From positions 1-64,000 of the forward strand of contig JAXJTE010000072.1 in the NCBI GenBank assembly GCA_036309765.1: a stretch of 64,000 nt of DNA, given 5' to 3'. A model generated the notes under the pieces. That model saw only the letters and a program-made list of their open reading frames with translations. It was not told the origin of the DNA and ran no database searches. Source of the stretch: Caryophanon sp036309765 (GTDB lineage: Bacteria; Bacillota; Bacilli; Bacillales_A; Planococcaceae). Shown here one piece after another: positions 26,948 to 36,223 of this stretch. Every line of letters starts with the position of its first letter. Position 1 is the first letter of the stretch. The translations under genes were made by a program, and so were the position numbers.

Positions 26948-28105
26948 ATGTCGATGATTCAAATGTTTGAAAAGCCACTAGGAATGCGTGATACATTCCC
27001 AGCTATATATGAAAAATTAGAAAACGTTCGTAATACGGGGCGCAACTACTTACGTGCGCACGGCTACGAATTCATTAAAACGCCAACTGTCGAGTATTAC
27101 GACACAATCGGGAAAGCATCAGCAATTTACGATGCATCATTATTTAAGTTAGTCGATAGCCAAGGAAACACGCTTGTGCTACGTCCAGATATGACGACGC
27201 CGATTACACGTGTGGCAACGTCGAAATTATTAAAGGAAAAAATTCCGCTACGTTTAGCGTACTTCGCCAACGTATTCCGCGCACAAGAAACAGAAGGCGG
27301 ACGTCCTGCTGAGTTCGATCAAATGGGCATCGAGCTAATTGGGGACGCAAGCGTTTATGCGGATGCGGAAGTCGTTTTAACAGCGGCTGGTTTAATGAAG
27401 CAGTTCGGTGTGCCATCGTTTAAATTAACGATCGGGCATGCGGGCATTTTACAATCGATTTTAACTAGCTACACAGATACAGATGCACAAGCGGAAGAGC
27501 TACGCATTTTATTAGTACAAAAAAACTTCGTTGGTTTTGAAGAAGCGGTGCTAGCATTTGAGCTACCGACGATGAAAACACAATCGTTATTACAGTTTAT
27601 CGAGGAAGCGTCGAACTTTTTATCGTTATCGCAAATTGAAAAGTACGTAACGAAAAACGATGCGCTTTTATATATGAAAGAGCTTGAAGTTTTATTAACA
27701 GAAGCGGGCTTAACGGATGAAATCGCGTTTGACTTCACGCTTGCAAGTCATATGAATTACTACACAGGCATGCTGTTTGAAGTGTTCGCAGCAGGGTCAG
27801 GCTTCCCAATCGGTAACGGTGGGCGCTACGACGGCTTACTGCATTCATTCGGACAAGACGTTGGCGCAACAGGCTTTGGACTGCGCGTTGACCGCTTATT
27901 AGAAGTGCTACCGAAAGAGTTTGAGCAAGAAAGCGCAACGCTCGTGTTATTTGAGCAAGGAGCGTATACAAATGCATTAGCGAAGGCGAACGCATTACGC
28001 GCACAAGGACAACGCGTAACGTTACAAGCGAAAGCATCATTAACAAACGAAGCAGCATTTACAGCAGGCTTTAGCGAAGTCGTTGTAGTCGGGCAGGAGG
28101 ACTAA
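26948..28105 (+). CDS. hisZ: ATP phosphoribosyltransferase regulatory subunit
   Basis: 385 residues. A histidyl-tRNA synthetase paralogue lacking the anticodon domain; pairs with short HisG to form the first enzyme of histidine synthesis and carries the feedback site. Class II synthetase-like motifs are visible: LVLRPDMTTPITRV, FRAQETEGGRPAEFDQMGIE and GNGGRYDGLL. AGGAAGTG precedes the ATG. First gene of the his operon; hisG starts 2 nt after its stop. Confidence 0.95.
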   Translation: MSMIQMFEKPLGMRDTFPAIYEKLENVRNTGRNYLRAHGYEFIKTPTVEYYDTIGKASAIYDASLFKLVDSQGNTLVLRPDMTTPITRVATSKLLKEKIPLRLAYFANVFRAQETEGGRPAEFDQMGIELIGDASVYADAEVVLTAAGLMKQFGVPSFKLTIGHAGILQSILTSYTDTDAQAEELRILLVQKNFVGFEEAVLAFELPTMKTQSLLQFIEEASNFLSLSQIEKYVTKNDALLYMKELEVLLTEAGLTDEIAFDFTLASHMNYYTGMLFEVFAAGSGFPIGNGGRYDGLLHSFGQDVGATGFGLRVDRLLEVLPKEFEQESATLVLFEQGAYTNALAKANALRAQGQRVTLQAKASLTNEAAFTAGFSEVVVVGQED

Positions 28106-28107
28106 CC

Positions 28108-28746
28108 ATGAGTGCATTAACAATTGCGATGCCAAAAGGACGCATTTTTGAAGAAGCATATGAACTTTTAATACAAGCAGGCTTTAACTTACCAGCAGAA
28201 ATGGACATGTCTCGTAAGCTAATGCTTGAAATCCCTGAGGAAAACATTCGCTTCATTTTAGCGAAGCCGATGGACGTACCGGTATACGTTGAGCATGGGG
28301 TAGCTGATATTGGCATCGCCGGCAAAGACGTATTACTTGAGCAAGGGCGCACTGTGCATGAGCTGCTTGATTTAAAAATTAGCACATGCTACATCGCTTC
28401 AGCAGGTTTACCGAACACGACGATGAACGAAATCGCACCACGCATTGCGACGAAATATCCTGAAATCGCAACGAAATATTATAAAGGCATCGGCGAGCAA
28501 GTCGAAATTATCGAGCTAAACGGTTCGATTGAGCTTGCACCGATGATTGGCTTAGCAGACCGCATCGTTGACATCGTTTCAACAGGTCGCACGCTAAAAG
28601 AAAATGGCTTAGTCGAGTACGAACACATTACAGACGTGTCATCACGCTTAATCGCTAACCCTGTAAGCTACCGTTTAAAAGGAGAGCGCATTACAGACTT
28701 AGTGCGTCGTTTAAAGCCGATCGTAAACGAAAGGGTGGACGTATGA
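28108..28746 (+). CDS. hisG: ATP phosphoribosyltransferase, short catalytic form
   Basis: 212 residues, the short form that lacks the regulatory C-terminus and depends on HisZ. Joins ATP and PRPP. Start ALTIAMPKGRIFEEA and the signature ELNGSIELAPMIGLADRIVDIVSTGRTL are typical. Its stop overlaps the hisD start by 4 nt. Confidence 0.96.
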   Translation: MSALTIAMPKGRIFEEAYELLIQAGFNLPAEMDMSRKLMLEIPEENIRFILAKPMDVPVYVEHGVADIGIAGKDVLLEQGRTVHELLDLKISTCYIASAGLPNTTMNEIAPRIATKYPEIATKYYKGIGEQVEIIELNGSIELAPMIGLADRIVDIVSTGRTLKENGLVEYEHITDVSSRLIANPVSYRLKGERITDLVRRLKPIVNERVDV

Positions 28747-30020
28747 ACATTTTAAACTTAAATGATGAAGTGTCGTTAAAGCGCCCGTTAGAAGGTGGCA
28801 ACGAGGCACAGCTTCAAACAGTACGTGAAGTGTTACAAGCGGTTCGCGAGCAAGGCGACGCAGCCGTAAAAGCATATACAGCAAAATGGGACGGCATCGA
28901 GCTTGATAGCTTACGTGTCACACAAGAGGAAATTGACGAGGCAGTTGCAGGCTTCGATCCACAGCTTTATGCGGATCTAGAGGAAGCAGCAGCGAACATT
29001 CGTCTTTACCACGATGCACAAAAGCGCACGGGCTATGAAGTGCCACTACAAGACGGCTCGTATTTAGCACAGCGCATTACACCACTTGATGCAGTTGGCT
29101 TATACGTACCAGGCGGCACAGCAGCGTACCCGTCATCAGTACTGATGAACGTTATTCCTGCACAAGTTGCAGGTGTTGAGCGCATCGTGTTTGTTTCACC
29201 AGTGAGCAAAGACGGCAAGCAGCCAGCAGCAGTGCTTGTAGCAGCGCATATTTTAGGCATTAACGAAATTTATAAAATCGGCGGCGCACAAGCAATCGCA
29301 GCACTAGCATACGGCACAGAAACGATTGCACCTGTTGATAAAATTACAGGACCAGGCAATATTTTTGTCGCACTCGCAAAGCGTGAAGTGTTCGGTGAAG
29401 TCGATATCGACATGATTGCCGGACCGTCTGAAATTTGCGTATTAGCAGATGAAACAGGCTACGCGGACGAAATCGCAGCAGATTTACTGTCGCAAGCAGA
29501 GCATGACGTCATGGCATGTGCAGTGCTTATTACGACGAGTGACGATTTAGCGGACGCTGTAGCAGCAGAAGTTGAAAAGCAGCTGCAAAAATTACCGCGT
29601 GAAGCGATTGCACGCAAATCGATTGAAACGTTCGGTCGCATTTATGTAGCTGAATCGATGGAGCAAGCGATTAAAGCGGTAAACACGCTAGCACCAGAGC
29701 ATTTAGAAATTATTACAGCGAACGCAGAGGCAGATTCACAAAAAATTCGTCACGCTGGTGCGATTTTCTTAGGGCGCTACAGCTCAGAGCCAGTTGGAGA
29801 TTACTTCGCAGGGACAAACCACGTGCTGCCGACGAACTCAACAGCGCGCTTTGCAAGTGGCTTAAACGTGGACGACTTCGTGAAGAAAACGAGCGTTGTG
29901 TATTATACGAAAGAAACGTGGGCACAAAATGCACCGAAAATTGCGCGTTTAGCACGTATGGAAGGCTTAGAAGGGCATGCGCGTGCAGTAGAAGCGCGTG
30001 GCTGGAAAAAAGGAGAATAA
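28743..30020 (+). CDS. hisD: Histidinol dehydrogenase
   Basis: 425 residues. Zinc enzyme performing the last two oxidations, L-histidinol to L-histidine. Signature IDMIAGPSEICVLAD, with metal-site residues in LLSQAEHD and APEHLE, and the GNIFVALAKREVFG segment. Overlaps hisG by ATGA; hisB follows after 4 nt with AAAGGAG at the hisD end. Confidence 0.96.
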   Translation: MNILNLNDEVSLKRPLEGGNEAQLQTVREVLQAVREQGDAAVKAYTAKWDGIELDSLRVTQEEIDEAVAGFDPQLYADLEEAAANIRLYHDAQKRTGYEVPLQDGSYLAQRITPLDAVGLYVPGGTAAYPSSVLMNVIPAQVAGVERIVFVSPVSKDGKQPAAVLVAAHILGINEIYKIGGAQAIAALAYGTETIAPVDKITGPGNIFVALAKREVFGEVDIDMIAGPSEICVLADETGYADEIAADLLSQAEHDVMACAVLITTSDDLADAVAAEVEKQLQKLPREAIARKSIETFGRIYVAESMEQAIKAVNTLAPEHLEIITANAEADSQKIRHAGAIFLGRYSSEPVGDYFAGTNHVLPTNSTARFASGLNVDDFVKKTSVVYYTKETWAQNAPKIARLARMEGLEGHARAVEARGWKKGE

Positions 30021-30024
30021 ACAG

Positions 30025-30624
30025 ATGACAGAGCGTATTGCAAAAATTGAACGTAAAACGAATGAAACGCAAATCGCAGTCGAGTTCAACATCGACGGCT
30101 CAGGACAAGCGGAAATTAAAACAGGCGTTGGCTTCATGGATCACATGTTGGATTTATTCATTAAGCACGGCTTATTTGACGGCAAAATTGTCGCAAATGG
30201 CGATACGTGGATTGATGACCACCATACGACAGAAGATGTTGGCATTGTGCTTGGACAAGCGTTCCGACAAGCGCTTGGCGACAAAAAAGGCATTAAGCGC
30301 TACGGCAATGCATTCGTACCGATGGATGAGTCAATGGCACAAGTTGTTGTCGATTTATCGGACCGTCCAGCATTCGTTTACCGCGTCGAGCCGAAGCTAA
30401 ACGAAAAAGTCGGCACGTTTGATACAGAGCTTGTATATGAGTTTTTCTGGAAGTTCGCGTTAGAGGCACGCATTAACTTACATATTATCGTGCCGTACGG
30501 ACAAAACACACATCATATTATCGAGGCGATGTTTAAAGCAGTAGCACGCGCATTGGACGCAGCGGTACAAATTGACCCGCGCGTAAAAGGTGTACCGTCA
30601 ACGAAGGGGCTGTTAGGTTCATGA
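30025..30624 (+). CDS. hisB: Imidazoleglycerol-phosphate dehydratase
   Basis: 199 residues, monofunctional form without the phosphatase domain. Metal-binding signatures FMDHML, DDHHTTED and GQNTHHIIEA are present. ATG 30025 is chosen because AAAAAGGAG is placed correctly; an upstream in-frame ATG at 29998 lies inside hisD. Overlaps hisH by 4 nt. Confidence 0.95.
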   Translation: MTERIAKIERKTNETQIAVEFNIDGSGQAEIKTGVGFMDHMLDLFIKHGLFDGKIVANGDTWIDDHHTTEDVGIVLGQAFRQALGDKKGIKRYGNAFVPMDESMAQVVVDLSDRPAFVYRVEPKLNEKVGTFDTELVYEFFWKFALEARINLHIIVPYGQNTHHIIEAMFKAVARALDAAVQIDPRVKGVPSTKGLLGS

Positions 30625-31244
30625 AAATTGGTGTAATCGATTATGGAATGGGCAATTTATTTAGCGTAGAGCAAGCGTTAAAGCGTTTAGGCGTAGACGT
30701 TGTTGTCACAGCAGACGAGGCAGAGCTTGAAGCAGCAGATGCGCTTGTATTACCAGGCGTTGGCGCGTTCCCAGATGCGATGAAGCGTTTAGCTGAAACG
30801 AAGCTCGATGCGTTCATTTTAGCGCAAAAGGAAGCGAACAAGCCGCTACTTGGCATTTGTTTAGGCATGCAGCTATTGTTTGAATCAAGTGAAGAAGTAG
30901 CACCGACAAAAGGGCTTGGTATTTTCACAGGCAATATCGAGCGTTTTAGCGGTGTGTCACGCATTCCGCACATGGGCTGGAACGACTTACAGCTTCACCA
31001 AACACCTGCGTGGTTACAAGACGAATTACCAGCAGAGCGTCACGTTTACTTCGTGCATTCATTTTATGCAGCGAACATGAATGATGCGCAGCTTGTAGCG
31101 TTTGCGGACTACGAAGGCGTGCAAGTACCAGGTATCGTCATGAACGGCAGCTTCACAGGCATGCAGTTCCACCCAGAAAAATCAGGTCAACTTGGCGTAT
31201 TTTTACTAGAGCAGTGGTTAAAAGGAGTGGCAGTCACATGTTAA
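30621..31244 (+). CDS. hisH: Imidazole glycerol phosphate synthase, glutaminase subunit
   Basis: 207 residues. Class I glutamine amidotransferase with the nucleophile Cys in GICLGMQLLFE and the His/Glu pair in FHPEKSGQLG. Supplies ammonia to HisF. Its last 7 bases overlap the start of hisF, so the two subunits are translationally coupled. In B. subtilis hisA sits between hisH and hisF; there is no room for it here. Confidence 0.96.
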   Translation: MKIGVIDYGMGNLFSVEQALKRLGVDVVVTADEAELEAADALVLPGVGAFPDAMKRLAETKLDAFILAQKEANKPLLGICLGMQLLFESSEEVAPTKGLGIFTGNIERFSGVSRIPHMGWNDLQLHQTPAWLQDELPAERHVYFVHSFYAANMNDAQLVAFADYEGVQVPGIVMNGSFTGMQFHPEKSGQLGVFLLEQWLKGVAVTC

Positions 31245-31996
31245 CAAAACGCATTATTCCGTGCCTAGACGTAAAGGAAGGGCGCGTCGTAAAAGGCATT
31301 CAGTTTGTTGAATTACGCGATGCAGGCGACCCGGTTGAGCTTGCGAAGTTTTACGACGAGCAAGGAGCAGACGAGCTCGTATTTTTAGATATTTCTGCGT
31401 CACATGAAGGGCGCGAAACGATGGTCGATGTTGTGCGTCAAACGGCGGCGAGTTTAGCGATTCCGTTCACAGTTGGTGGTGGCATTCGCACGCTTGACGA
31501 TATGAAGCGCATTTTACGTGCAGGTGCTGATAAAGTATCGGTAAACACGTCAGCGCTTGAGCGTCCAGAGCTGATTAAAGAAGGTTCAGACTACTTCGGT
31601 GCGCAATGTATCGTTGTTGCGATCGATGCACGCTACTCAGAAGAAGACGGCACGTGGATGGTTTACACGCACGGTGGCCGCAACAAAACGTCTTGGAAGG
31701 CAGTTGATTGGGCACAAGAAGCTGTACGCTTAGGCGCAGGTGAAATTTTACTGACGAGCATGAACCAAGACGGCGAAAAATCAGGCTTTGACGTGAACTT
31801 AACGAAAGCGGTGCGCGATGCTGTAACCGTTCCAGTCATCGCAAGTGGCGGTGCAGGGAACGCCGAGCATTTCCGCGCAGTGCTACAAGACGTCGATACA
31901 GACGCCGCACTAGCAGCAAGTATTTTCCACTATAAAGAAACGAGCGTAGCCGAAGTAAAGAGCTACTTACGTGAAAAGGGAGTTTGTGTACGATGA
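31238..31996 (+). CDS. hisF: Imidazole glycerol phosphate synthase, cyclase subunit
   Basis: 252 residues, a (beta-alpha)8 barrel. The catalytic Asp in IIPCLDV and the second in VVAIDARY, the GADELVFLDISAS and phosphate-site SGGAGNAEHF motifs identify HisF and not its paralogue HisA throughout, so it is not a HisA/HisF hybrid. An in-frame GTG at 31214 exists, but AAAGGAGTGG before ATG 31238 sets the start. Overlaps hisIE by 4 nt. Confidence 0.95.
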   Translation: MLTKRIIPCLDVKEGRVVKGIQFVELRDAGDPVELAKFYDEQGADELVFLDISASHEGRETMVDVVRQTAASLAIPFTVGGGIRTLDDMKRILRAGADKVSVNTSALERPELIKEGSDYFGAQCIVVAIDARYSEEDGTWMVYTHGGRNKTSWKAVDWAQEAVRLGAGEILLTSMNQDGEKSGFDVNLTKAVRDAVTVPVIASGGAGNAEHFRAVLQDVDTDAALAASIFHYKETSVAEVKSYLREKGVCVR

Positions 31997-32619
31997 TCGA
32001 AGGGTTAAAATTTAATGAACAAGGCTTAATTACAGCTGTTGTACAAGATGCACGTTCAAAGGAAGTATTAACAGTTGCTTACATGAACGAGGAATCACTG
32101 CAAAAAACAATCGAAACGAATGAAACGTGGTTTTTCTCACGTTCACGTAACGAGCTATGGCATAAAGGGGCAACGAGCGGCAACACGCAGCAAGTTGTAT
32201 CAATTAAAGCAGACTGCGATCAAGACGCATTAGTTGTTGAAGTTGTACCAGCAGGACCAGCTTGCCATAACGGCACAACATCTTGCTTCACAGAAACGAT
32301 TGTGCAAAACGAGCAAGTCGGCTCAGTTGGCATTTTATCTCAATTAAAAGACGTCATCGCACAGCGCGAAATCGATATGCCAGAAGGTGCGTACACAACA
32401 TATTTATTCGATAAAGGCATCGATAAAATTTGTAAAAAAGTCGGCGAGGAAGCAACAGAAGTTGTCATCGGCGCAAAAAACCGCGACGCAGAAGAAGTGA
32501 AGTGGGAATCAGCGGATTTACTTTACCACCTACTTGTATTATTACAAGAGCAAAAAGTGGATGTTTACGACGTACTAGGCGTATTAGAAGCGCGTCATAA
32601 CCGTAAAAAGAGCGAGTAG
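31993..32619 (+). CDS. hisIE: Bifunctional phosphoribosyl-AMP cyclohydrolase / phosphoribosyl-ATP pyrophosphatase
   Basis: 208 residues. HisI domain (about 1-110) with TWFFSRSRNELWHKG and zinc ligands in ADCDQDALV and GPACHNGTTSCF; HisE domain (about 115-205) with KKVGEEATEVVIGAKN. Catalyses steps two and three of the pathway. ATG 31993 overlaps the hisF stop. Last gene of the operon. Confidence 0.95.
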   Translation: MIEGLKFNEQGLITAVVQDARSKEVLTVAYMNEESLQKTIETNETWFFSRSRNELWHKGATSGNTQQVVSIKADCDQDALVVEVVPAGPACHNGTTSCFTETIVQNEQVGSVGILSQLKDVIAQREIDMPEGAYTTYLFDKGIDKICKKVGEEATEVVIGAKNRDAEEVKWESADLLYHLLVLLQEQKVDVYDVLGVLEARHNRKKSE

Positions 32620-32754
32620 CATCGCGCTGTAAAAATGTATGGGCGATAGGAACATCTACATCGTGCAATCCATTTTGAGTAAGCAATGAAAATCGTCCAC
32701 CCGCGCGAAATAGGCGACAAGCAGCAACAGACAATTTTTTATCGTTAAAGTATG

Positions 32755-32791
32755 AAAGGCAAAGCGAGCGACAATGCAGCTTTGCCTTTTT
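32755..32791 (+). terminator. Terminator of the his operon
   Basis: GGCAAAGC (32758-32765) pairs with GCTTTGCC (32779-32786), followed by five Ts. It lies about 135 nt after the hisIE stop. Confidence 0.88.
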
Positions 32792-32870
32792 ACATGCGGC
32801 AATTTCGCTGTCATATGCTATAATAGGCGGAGTGATTTTTACGTAAACTTTGTGTCGGAGGCAAAAAAAT

Positions 32871-34382
32871 TTGGAAAATAACCGTCAACAAACACGAACT
32901 AACAATATTGTGTCGTTCATCCCAAGTGGCGTCTATTATAATGAGCGTGGAACGAAAGCGCTCCAAGAAAATAAACTATTACAAGCACAGCGCTATTTGC
33001 ACCGTGCTTTACAATTTAACCCAACGTCTGTGGAATATTTAATTAACTGTGCATCAGTAGAAAGCGAGCTTGGTCATTATGAAGAGGCGCGACAGCTATA
33101 TTTACAAGCGTACGAGCTATCGCCAAACGATGATGAAATTATTATTTCGCTTGCAGAAATGGCACTGATGCTCGATGAATACGAAGGCGCTGTGCATTAT
33201 GCGTCGCTCTATTTACAAAAGCACCCGCACGGCATGTATATTGGCGATGCGTATGCCATTTTAGAAATGTACGCCATTGGTAACGATGATTCGTTGCGCG
33301 TGCGTACGTTGCCGGAGGAGCTTGTCGCGGCCGCAAAAATGCTAGAGCAACAGCAATTCACCGAGGCACGCGATTATTTAGAAACGCTAGTCGAGCAAAA
33401 TCCGAGTGTGGAGGCGTTTAACTTTTTGGCGCTTGCGTACACGTATTTAACGGAATACGAGGATGCGCGTGCCGTGCTGCATGACTTAGTGCGAACAGAG
33501 CGTGCCAACTTAGAAACGTATTGTCAGCTTGCGATGGTGGCGTATTATGAAAGTGACCGTCAAGCGCTAGCAAAATATGTTGCGATGCTTGAGGAAGTGT
33601 ACCCGCTGCATGTCGAGACAATTATTAAACTAGGAACGACGCTCGCTGTTGTTGGAAAGTATGAGCAAGCATATACGTCGTTTAAACGCTTAGAGGGCAA
33701 TGAAATCGGCTCGGAGCGTGCGTATTATTATTGGTTAACACAATGTGCTTACTACACAGGTGATTTTGATATTGCGGAAAAAGCGTGGCGCAACTTGCTC
33801 GTGTTTTTCCCAGATATGGATGGGTTTGAGCCGTGGAAAGACGGTGTGGAGGAACTCGACTTATTTGATTTAACACAAAACTGTGAGCGTATTATGACGC
33901 TGCTGCTTAGTCCGTTAGAGCATGAGCGCGTTTTTGGCATTCATTTGCTTGGGCTATCGCCGTTTCGTCATCGTCTTTTATCCGATCCGCATCTCATTCA
34001 AATTGAGAATAGCACTGTGCTGGAGAAGCTATATTTAGGCAAAATGCTCGGGCATACGTTTACAGGAAATTCGTCGGCGGAGCAAATTTTTGTGCGCTAC
34101 GGACAAGTGGCCGATACGCTTCATTCAACGTGCGAGGAGATCACGCGCGACAACGAGCCACTATTTCAATTTTGGTTTGCGCTCGGCAACATCGGGCTTG
34201 ATATCGGCTATGAATTTAAAAACGTCGAGGCGATTGCCGCAGCTGTTCATTACTTATACGAGCTGCTAATTGGCGAGGGCGCGACGAAAAAAACAATCGC
34301 AGCACGCTACGGCACGACGACCGCAACATTAACGAAATATGTAACGCAAATCGAAGCGTTTTTAGATGAGCAAAAAGGTTGA
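32871..34382 (+). CDS. Tetratricopeptide repeat protein (YvcD-like)
   Basis: 503 residues starting with TTG 32871, fixed by GGAGG at 32856-32860. Repeated TPR helices in residues about 20-300 (KALQENKLLQAQRYLHRALQ; GHYEEARQLYLQAYELSPND). The C-terminal part is not TPR-like and ends in a helix-turn-helix-like stretch (TKKTIAARYGTTTATLTKYV). It occupies the place of yvcD between hisI and trxB in B. subtilis. Function unknown. No signal peptide. Confidence 0.82.
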   Translation: MENNRQQTRTNNIVSFIPSGVYYNERGTKALQENKLLQAQRYLHRALQFNPTSVEYLINCASVESELGHYEEARQLYLQAYELSPNDDEIIISLAEMALMLDEYEGAVHYASLYLQKHPHGMYIGDAYAILEMYAIGNDDSLRVRTLPEELVAAAKMLEQQQFTEARDYLETLVEQNPSVEAFNFLALAYTYLTEYEDARAVLHDLVRTERANLETYCQLAMVAYYESDRQALAKYVAMLEEVYPLHVETIIKLGTTLAVVGKYEQAYTSFKRLEGNEIGSERAYYYWLTQCAYYTGDFDIAEKAWRNLLVFFPDMDGFEPWKDGVEELDLFDLTQNCERIMTLLLSPLEHERVFGIHLLGLSPFRHRLLSDPHLIQIENSTVLEKLYLGKMLGHTFTGNSSAEQIFVRYGQVADTLHSTCEEITRDNEPLFQFWFALGNIGLDIGYEFKNVEAIAAAVHYLYELLIGEGATKKTIAARYGTTTATLTKYVTQIEAFLDEQKG

Positions 34383-34421
34383 GAAAAGAAGATGAATCGT
34401 ATACGATATATTGAAATGTAC

Positions 34422-34565
34422 GTGTTGGTTCGCGAGCTTTACGTTCATCGTAATATGCTCGAATGGATAGTGTAAGTTGCTTGAAACAAGAGGCCGACTC
34501 CTGCGGGAAAAGCGTGCCTCGACGTGAAAAGCAACCTTGATTGTGAAGCACTTGTGAATCAACAC
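34422..34565 (+). repeat. Type A structured intergenic repeat, shortened copy A1
   Basis: Outermost arms GTGTTGGTTC (34422-34431) and GAATCAACAC (34556-34565) pair with one G-T. Next are GTTGCTT (34476-34482)/AAGCAAC (34529-34535). The core shows the conserved GACTCC-GCGGGAA, but the inner hairpin and the CCCGCGGAAAGC half seen in other copies are missing, so this copy carries an internal deletion. Flanks share the ACGTTCATCG and GAATGGA blocks with copy A4. Confidence 0.75.
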
Positions 34566-34605
34566 ATTGGATAGTTAAGAACAGTAGTCGAAGGGAGAAT
34601 TTTTC

Positions 34606-35556
34606 ATGTCAGCAGTAGAAGAAAAAATTTATGACGTTGTAATTATCGGAGCAGGGCCAGCAGGGATGACAGCAGCGGTTTACACATCTCGTGCAAACTT
34701 AGCGACATTAATGTTAGAGCGCGGTATTCCAGGCGGTCAAATGGCAAGCACAGAGGAAGTTGAAAACTACCCAGGCTTTGATACAATTTTAGGGCCAGAG
34801 CTTTCAACAAAAATGTTCGAGCACGCAAAAAAATTCGGTGCCGAATACGCATACGGCGACGTAACAGAAATTATTGACGGCGAAGAATACAAAACGATCA
34901 TCGCTGGTAAAAAACAATATAAAACACGTACAATCATTATCTCGACAGGTGCAGAGTACAAAAAAATGGGCGTGCCAGGCGAAATGGAGCTTGGTGGTCG
35001 CGGCGTAAGCTACTGTGCGGTATGTGACGGCGCGTTCTTCCGCAACAAAGACTTAATCGTTGTCGGTGGCGGTGACTCAGCAGTAGAAGAAGGTATTTAC
35101 TTAACGCGCTTTGCGAACAAAGTAACAATTGTACACCGTCGCGACGAGCTACGCGCACAAAAAATCATTCAAGACCGCGCATTTGCGAACGAAAAAATCG
35201 ACTTCATTTGGAACAACACAGTGAAGGAAATTAACGATGGCGGCGGTAAAGTTGGCAGCGTAACGCTTGTGAACACACAAGACGGTACGGAATCAACAGT
35301 GGAAGCGGGCGGTGTATTCATTTATATCGGTACGTTACCGTTAACGAAGCCGTTTGAAGCACTTGGCATTTTAAATGCGGACGGCTACGTTGTAACGAAC
35401 GAAAACATGGAAACAGCAGTGCCAGGCATTTACGCAGCTGGTGACGTGCGTGAAAAAATGCTTCGTCAAATCGTAACAGCGACAGGCGACGGTTCAATCG
35501 CAGCACAAGCAGCACAGCACTACATCGAAGAATTAAAAGAAAAATTAAACGCATAA
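34606..35556 (+). CDS. trxB: Thioredoxin reductase
   Basis: 316 residues. NADPH-dependent flavoprotein reducing thioredoxin. FAD motif VVIIGAGPAGM at 11-21, redox pair CAVC (Cys137, Cys140), NADPH motif VVGGGDSAVEEG near 155, and the C-terminal GIYAAGDVREK FAD motif. Own terminator downstream; a type A repeat lies just upstream. Confidence 0.97.
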   Translation: MSAVEEKIYDVVIIGAGPAGMTAAVYTSRANLATLMLERGIPGGQMASTEEVENYPGFDTILGPELSTKMFEHAKKFGAEYAYGDVTEIIDGEEYKTIIAGKKQYKTRTIIISTGAEYKKMGVPGEMELGGRGVSYCAVCDGAFFRNKDLIVVGGGDSAVEEGIYLTRFANKVTIVHRRDELRAQKIIQDRAFANEKIDFIWNNTVKEINDGGGKVGSVTLVNTQDGTESTVEAGGVFIYIGTLPLTKPFEALGILNADGYVVTNENMETAVPGIYAAGDVREKMLRQIVTATGDGSIAAQAAQHYIEELKEKLNA

Positions 35557-35562
35557 TCAATG

Positions 35563-35601
35563 AAAGTGCTGATGTCTCGACTGTAGACGTCAGCGCTTTT
35601 T
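35563..35601 (+). terminator. Terminator of trxB
   Basis: A long stem (35563-35577 with 35585-35599) around the AGAC/GTCT core, followed by Ts. Confidence 0.92.
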
Positions 35602-35746
35602 GTAATGCAAAAAAATACTCATTATTTCGGAATCATGATACTATTAATAGCTTGAATGAATTGCTACGTGTCACAATGATATAAGCAACACGAGCGAACG
35701 TGATATAATAGTAAAAGAATGTTTTCGAAAGTAGAGGTGTACGTGT

Positions 35747-36214
35747 ATGCAACGTATTGCAAACTTAATTATAAAAAAAGATAATCAAGTATTATTGTTG
35801 AAAAAACCACGACGTGACTGGTATGTCGCACCAGGTGGCAAAATGGAACCAGGTGAGTCGATTTTTGAAGCAGCGAACCGTGAGTTTACAGAAGAAACGA
35901 ACGCGACGCCACTCAACGCACATTTAAAAGGTATTTATACGATGGTCATTAAAGATCAAGAGCAAGTGATCGATGAGTGGATGCTCTATACATTTTTAGC
36001 AACAGATTATACAGGTGTACCACTTGAGGAAAATCGTGAAGGTATACTGGAATGGCATCCAGTTGAAGCGCTGCACACACTTCCAATGGCGGAGGGCGAC
36101 CGCACGAACTTATTGTTTGCGGTCAATGAAGCCGGCATGCAATACGGTACATTTGAATACACAGCAGATTTTGAATTGTTAAGCGAAAAAATTCAACAAT
36201 CACACGAAGTATAA
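35747..36214 (+). CDS. yvcI: Nudix hydrolase (YvcI-like)
   Basis: 155 residues. Nudix box begins at GGKMEPGES with the metal-binding REFTEET; the usual final Gly is Asn. Hydrolyses a nucleoside diphosphate derivative, substrate unknown. First of the nudix-rapZ-yvcK-whiA cluster; rapZ begins 9 nt after its stop. A TATAAT hexamer lies at about 35702-35707 but the -35 is poor. Confidence 0.9.
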   Translation: MQRIANLIIKKDNQVLLLKKPRRDWYVAPGGKMEPGESIFEAANREFTEETNATPLNAHLKGIYTMVIKDQEQVIDEWMLYTFLATDYTGVPLEENREGILEWHPVEALHTLPMAEGDRTNLLFAVNEAGMQYGTFEYTADFELLSEKIQQSHEV

Positions 36215-36223
36215 GGGGCGGTC

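Noticed and set aside
31238..31996. HisA/HisF fusion or hybrid
   Set aside because: All landmarks along the protein are HisF-type, and its length is that of a single barrel.
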